Positions 57,696 to 59,568 of a stretch of 59,568 nucleotides of DNA are shown one piece after another. The number at the start of each line of letters is the position of its first letter. Within the stretch, counting starts at the first letter, position 1. The notes under the pieces were generated by a model, which was not told the origin of the DNA, did no database searches, and worked only from the letters and a program-made list of their open reading frames with translations. This stretch comes from an uncultured Oscillibacter sp. (GTDB lineage Bacteria > Bacillota > Clostridia > Oscillospirales > Oscillospiraceae): NCBI GenBank assembly GCA_910589315.1, contig CAJUTB010000016.1:1-59568 (forward strand). Reading direction: 5' to 3'. A program made the position numbers and the translations under genes.

Positions 57696-57992
57696 GTCAC
57701 GAAATCGTAACACACAGATGGGAAAAAGTGTGGTATAGTATTTCACGTGGCAACGCTATCCAATCTCAACCGCAATTGTGCATCTCAGCAAACTCCTGGG
57801 CATCTCATCGAAGGAATGGCCTGTACAAAGCCAAAAGGGACAGAGCGAAGCGTATGTCCCGTATCCTGCAACACTCAAAAATCCGCAGATTTTTGAGTGA
57901 GAGGAGGGGCAAAGGAGCGGAGTGCAGTCCTCGCCAGAGGCCGCAGGCCGGCGGCGGGGACGGAACGGAGCGGATTTCGCCCCGACGACGAC
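57696..57992 (+). promoter_or_regulatory. ssrA upstream region
   Basis: About 300 bases without a gene. It contains an extended -10, TGGTATAGT (57731-57739), a candidate ssrA promoter that would give a ~245-base 5' leader. A perfect 12-bp stem CACTCAAAAATC / GATTTTTGAGTG (57872-57899, loop CGCA) and a GC-rich purine tract with repeated GGACGGAACGGAGCGGA-like strings follow. The role of these is unclear. Confidence 0.4.
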
Positions 57993-58358
57993 GGGGGTGT
58001 AACGGTTTCGACGGGGGTATGGAGGCGGGACCAGCGGGCGGCGGCGCCTAACCGCCATAAAATGGGCAAATTATAAATTAAACAACAACGATACTGTTGC
58101 TTACGCTGCCTAATTAAAGGCGGCCGTCCGACCCGGAAGGACCGCGAGCCGGGAAGGGCGTCGAATAGCGGTAAATGTGCGTGCAGTAAGCTTTGCCTGC
58201 GCCACACATCATGAAGCTCACCTGACCGGATGTGCGTGACGGCTTGCCGTCTGGAAGGGGAACGGGAGGAGTAAGACCTCCAAAATAACCGTCTGCGCCC
58301 GGAGAAAGTCCCGTTAAAGTGCTTTCGGACGCGGGTTCAATTCCCGCCACCTCCACCA
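57993..58358 (+). ncRNA. ssrA: Transfer-messenger RNA (tmRNA)
   Basis: The 5' end GGGGGUG pairs with CACCUCC near the 3' end (58348-58354), followed by A and CCA (58356-58358); the T arm is GCGGG-UUCAAUU-CCCGC. AACGGUUUCGACGGGGGU after the 5' strand is the tmRNA hallmark. The tag frame starts at GCA 58066: ANYKLNNNDTVAYAA, stop UAA at 58111-58113. CCA is encoded. Length about 366 bases is normal. Pseudoknot arms fill 58120-58300. Confidence 0.95.
58066..58113 (+). other. tmRNA proteolysis tag reading frame
   Basis: Fifteen codons and UAA. The peptide ANYKLNNNDTVAYAA ends in YAA, not the common LAA. It targets stalled products to ClpXP-type proteases. Confidence 0.9.
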
Positions 58359-58449
58359 AAAGTGCGCCAGACGAACCCAGGAGCCGGTCATCTATGTGGC
58401 CGGGAGCCTGTTCGTGCTGGTGTGTCCGCTGGCTATTGCCTCGGACAAA

Positions 58450-58497
58450 TGAAAAAGGCCGCTGCTCTGGAATAATCCAGGGTAGCGGCCTTTTTCA
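58450..58497. terminator. Terminator of ssrA
   Basis: Long stem TGAAAAAGGCCGCTGCTCTGG / CCAGGGTAGCGGCCTTTTTCA (two mismatches or wobbles), loop AATAAT, with T5 in the descending arm; works in either direction. Confidence 0.85.
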
Positions 58498-58610
58498 TGC
58501 CTGCGTCGTCACGATTTTCGAGATAAAATTACGGTATTTGTGTTTTCCTGACAAACTCATGTAAAAATACGAAAATACGGTTATATTCTACCGTAAAGGA
58601 GAACACGGCT

Positions 58611-58874
58611 ATGATTAGGATTTTACTGTCCACCGAGCTTGGCAAGCGCAGGTGGTCGCAAGCGGACTTAGCCCGAATGACAGGGATAAGGGCCTCCACG
58701 ATAGGCGACTACTACAATGAGCTGACAGACCGCATCAACCTCCGGCACTTCGAGCTGATATGCAAGGCGCTGGATTGCGATCTGACAGATATCCTTGTCT
58801 ATCATCCAGACGAGGACACCCCCGTGAAGTCGCGCAGTGGTGCTCCCCTGCATGAGCAGCCGCCCAAGGAATAA
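58611..58874 (+). CDS. XRE-family regulator (HTH)
   Basis: An 87-residue protein: LLSTELGKRRWSQADLARMTGIRASTIGDYYNEL, helices WSQADLARMTG and RASTIGDYYNE, then FELICKALDCDLTDILVY, the small Cro-like repressor type common in clostridial mobile elements. ATG follows AAAGGAG. TACGG/CCGTA inverted repeat just upstream (58576-58595) may be its operator. First gene past ssrA. Confidence 0.85.
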   Translation: MIRILLSTELGKRRWSQADLARMTGIRASTIGDYYNELTDRINLRHFELICKALDCDLTDILVYHPDEDTPVKSRSGAPLHEQPPKE

Positions 58875-58886
58875 GCCATGCTCCAC

Positions 58887-58934
58887 AAAACAAGAGGCGT
58901 TCGGTCTTAATGAGCGAATGCCTCTTGTTTTTTT
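58887..58934 (+). terminator. Terminator after the XRE gene
   Basis: ACAAGAGGCGTTCG pairs with CGAATGCCTCTTGT (one G-U), followed by T7. It also overlaps the end of the minus-strand small gene. Confidence 0.85.
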
Positions 58935-59111
58935 CTAAAAATCTTCTGGGTATGGCGCCCCTTCTTTCCACCTGTATCCAAGGAGGCACTGCCGCCCGTC
59001 ATATTCTATTTCACTTGATGTTTTTCGTCCAATGTATTCCGCATTTTGGTGGATGCAATCCACACACCAGGGCCATCCTGGGCCTTCTGCACCACATATT
59101 CCTTTTTCCAT
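58935..59111 (-). CDS. 58-residue cysteine-containing protein
   Basis: A short gene, start ATG 59111 with AAAGGAG 6 bases upstream, right after the stop of the XRE gene at 59124. The peptide starts MEKGICGAEGPGWPWCVDC; cysteines at 6, 16, 19 and 42 (CVDC pair) may bind zinc. It ends GAPYPEDF. Gap to the regulator is 12 bases, so it is co-transcribed. No known family. Confidence 0.7.
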   Translation of the reverse strand: MEKGICGAEGPGWPWCVDCIHQNAEYIGRKTSSEIEYDGRQCLLGYRWKEGAPYPEDF

Positions 59112-59123
59112 TGACTTCTCCTT

Positions 59124-59342
59124 TTAGGCCTCGGATTCATCCGGGTCTTTTTTTATTTCCACCACATCCGCGATGGAGCAATCTAGCGCCAGACAAATCC
59201 GCTCAATAACCTCCAGAGCGACATACTGATTTTTATTGAGCTTGTTGAGGGTCGAATTGCTCATACCGACCATCTTCACAAGCTCCATTTTTTTCACGCC
59301 CTTTTCGATAAGGGTATGTTGCAGCGGCTTGTATGAAATCAT
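59124..59342 (-). CDS. XRE-family repressor-like regulator
   Basis: A 72-residue HTH_26/Cro-like protein: LIEKGVKKMELVKMVGMSNSTLNKLNKNQYVALEVIERICLALDCSIADVVEI. MELVKMVGMSNSTLNKL is the helix-turn-helix. Start ATG 59342 has GGAGGTGG. Typical of clostridial integrative elements. Likely binds the inverted repeat at 59378-59436 in its own promoter. Confidence 0.88.
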   Translation of the reverse strand: MISYKPLQHTLIEKGVKKMELVKMVGMSNSTLNKLNKNQYVALEVIERICLALDCSIADVVEIKKDPDESEA

Positions 59343-59362
59343 GGTGCCACCTCCTTGACCAT

Positions 59363-59451
59363 ACCATACCACAACACTGTCGATTTGTCAAAAACTTTTT
59401 TGCGAAAAATCGAAAATAACTGTTGACAAATCGACATCCGCGTGGTATCGT
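59363..59451. promoter_or_regulatory. Mirror-symmetric divergent promoter with 14-bp inverted operator
   Basis: Plus: TTGACA (59423-59428), 17 bases, TATCGT (59446-59451). Minus: TTGACA (59386-59391), 17 bases, TATGGT (59363-59368). Both -35 hexamers are part of the exact inverted repeat TGTCGATTTGTCAA (59378-59391) / TTGACAAATCGACA (59423-59436), separated by 31 bases. Confidence 0.8.
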
Positions 59452-59513
59452 ATGCTCACAACAACACGACACTATTTAACTTGAACACGACAAAATTATG
59501 GGAGGTCACAAAG

Positions 59514-59568
59514 ATGTACGACATGATGAAGAAGCAGAACTTCGGTGTGGAGATTGAGCTGACGGGCA
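59514..59568 (+). CDS. Amidoligase-like protein, N-terminal fragment
   Basis: The gene starts at ATG 59514 after GGGAGGTCAC and runs out of the window after 18 codons: MYDMMKKQNFGVEIELTG. FGVEIELTG is the opening of putative amidoligases (PF12224), enzymes of the ATP-grasp/COOH-NH2 ligase-like fold frequent in clostridial mobile elements. The rest cannot be seen. Confidence 0.65.
   Translation, partial: MYDMMKKQNFGVEIELTG

Noticed and set aside
58319..58564. 81-codon plus-strand frame over the tmRNA 3' end and its terminator
   Set aside because: Runs through tmRNA acceptor stem and terminator hairpin; not protein-like.

Overview
The window looks like a chromosome segment of a GC-rich, spore-forming gut member of the Clostridia, most like Oscillospiraceae (Flavonifractor / Pseudoflavonifractor / Oscillibacter type). 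The grounds are ylxM-ffh-rpsP-khpA, a yabM-yabN-(hup)-yabO-yabP-yabQ-divIC-yabR array as in Bacillus but with HU inserted, an mreB-type gene, iorAB, Gram-positive style ribosome binding sites, and a short Hfq beside miaA. Most of it is conserved housekeeping sequence. AT-rich accessory patches interrupt it near 30.5-31.4 kb, 44.2-44.8 kb, 46.2-47.2 kb and after 58.4 kb.

Layout. 1-511: 3' end of a clpC/clpB-type gene, convergent with an M19 dipeptidase (519-1481). 1.6-5.0 kb (+): two orphan proteins, then ylxM-ffh-rpsP-khpA. 5.1-6.8 kb (-): glnS. 6.9-10.8 kb (+): a small HTH locus with tandem operators, an orphan protein, comF, mreB and a membrane protein. 10.9-15.6 kb (-): iorA-iorB-small protein-frhB-like-rsmA. 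15.9-30.5 kb (+): one long co-directional run, recJ-relA-dtd-MBL-hemZ-udk-Zn ribbon-punA, then spoVB-mazG-hup-rqcP-yabP-yabQ-divIC-yabR. 31.5-43.9 kb (-): mutS-CPBP-AEC-mutL-DUF6440-FMN reductase-miaA-hfq-hlyD-yggS-sepF-divIVA-HAD, joining mismatch repair, tRNA modification and cell division genes. 44-47.4 kb: a small island (XRE regulator, DUF6809-like protein, miaB, Vat-like acetyltransferase) between two inverted copies of a 200-260 bp intergenic repeat. 48-52 kb (+): zinc dehydrogenase, LarA-family epimerase and mannitol-dehydrogenase-family enzyme, a likely sugar-acid pathway. 52.4-54.7 kb (-): orphan, AEC permease, AraC regulator. 55-58.4 kb (+): smpB, membrane protein, ppiB, SDR and ssrA (tmRNA). 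58.4 kb to the end: what looks like the start of an integrated element beside ssrA, with XRE regulators, a 58-residue Cys-containing protein and the first codons of an amidoligase-like gene.

How parts work together. smpB and ssrA (trans-translation) lie 3 kb apart, and rqcP (RQC pathway) is in the yab run, so two ribosome-rescue systems are represented. Two matches to sporulation sigma-E promoters, with the same ATA-N16-CATA geometry, precede yabP and spoVB. The most noteworthy signals are a ribosome-bound-looking 24-codon leader ORF before the vat-like gene, the inverted repeat pair around that island, the LarA-like gene with all nickel-pincer residues in a polyol/sugar-acid operon, a ubiquitin-like small protein inside the ior operon, and a mirror-symmetric divergent promoter in the element at the right end. 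No CRISPR array, rRNA or tRNA gene was recognised.
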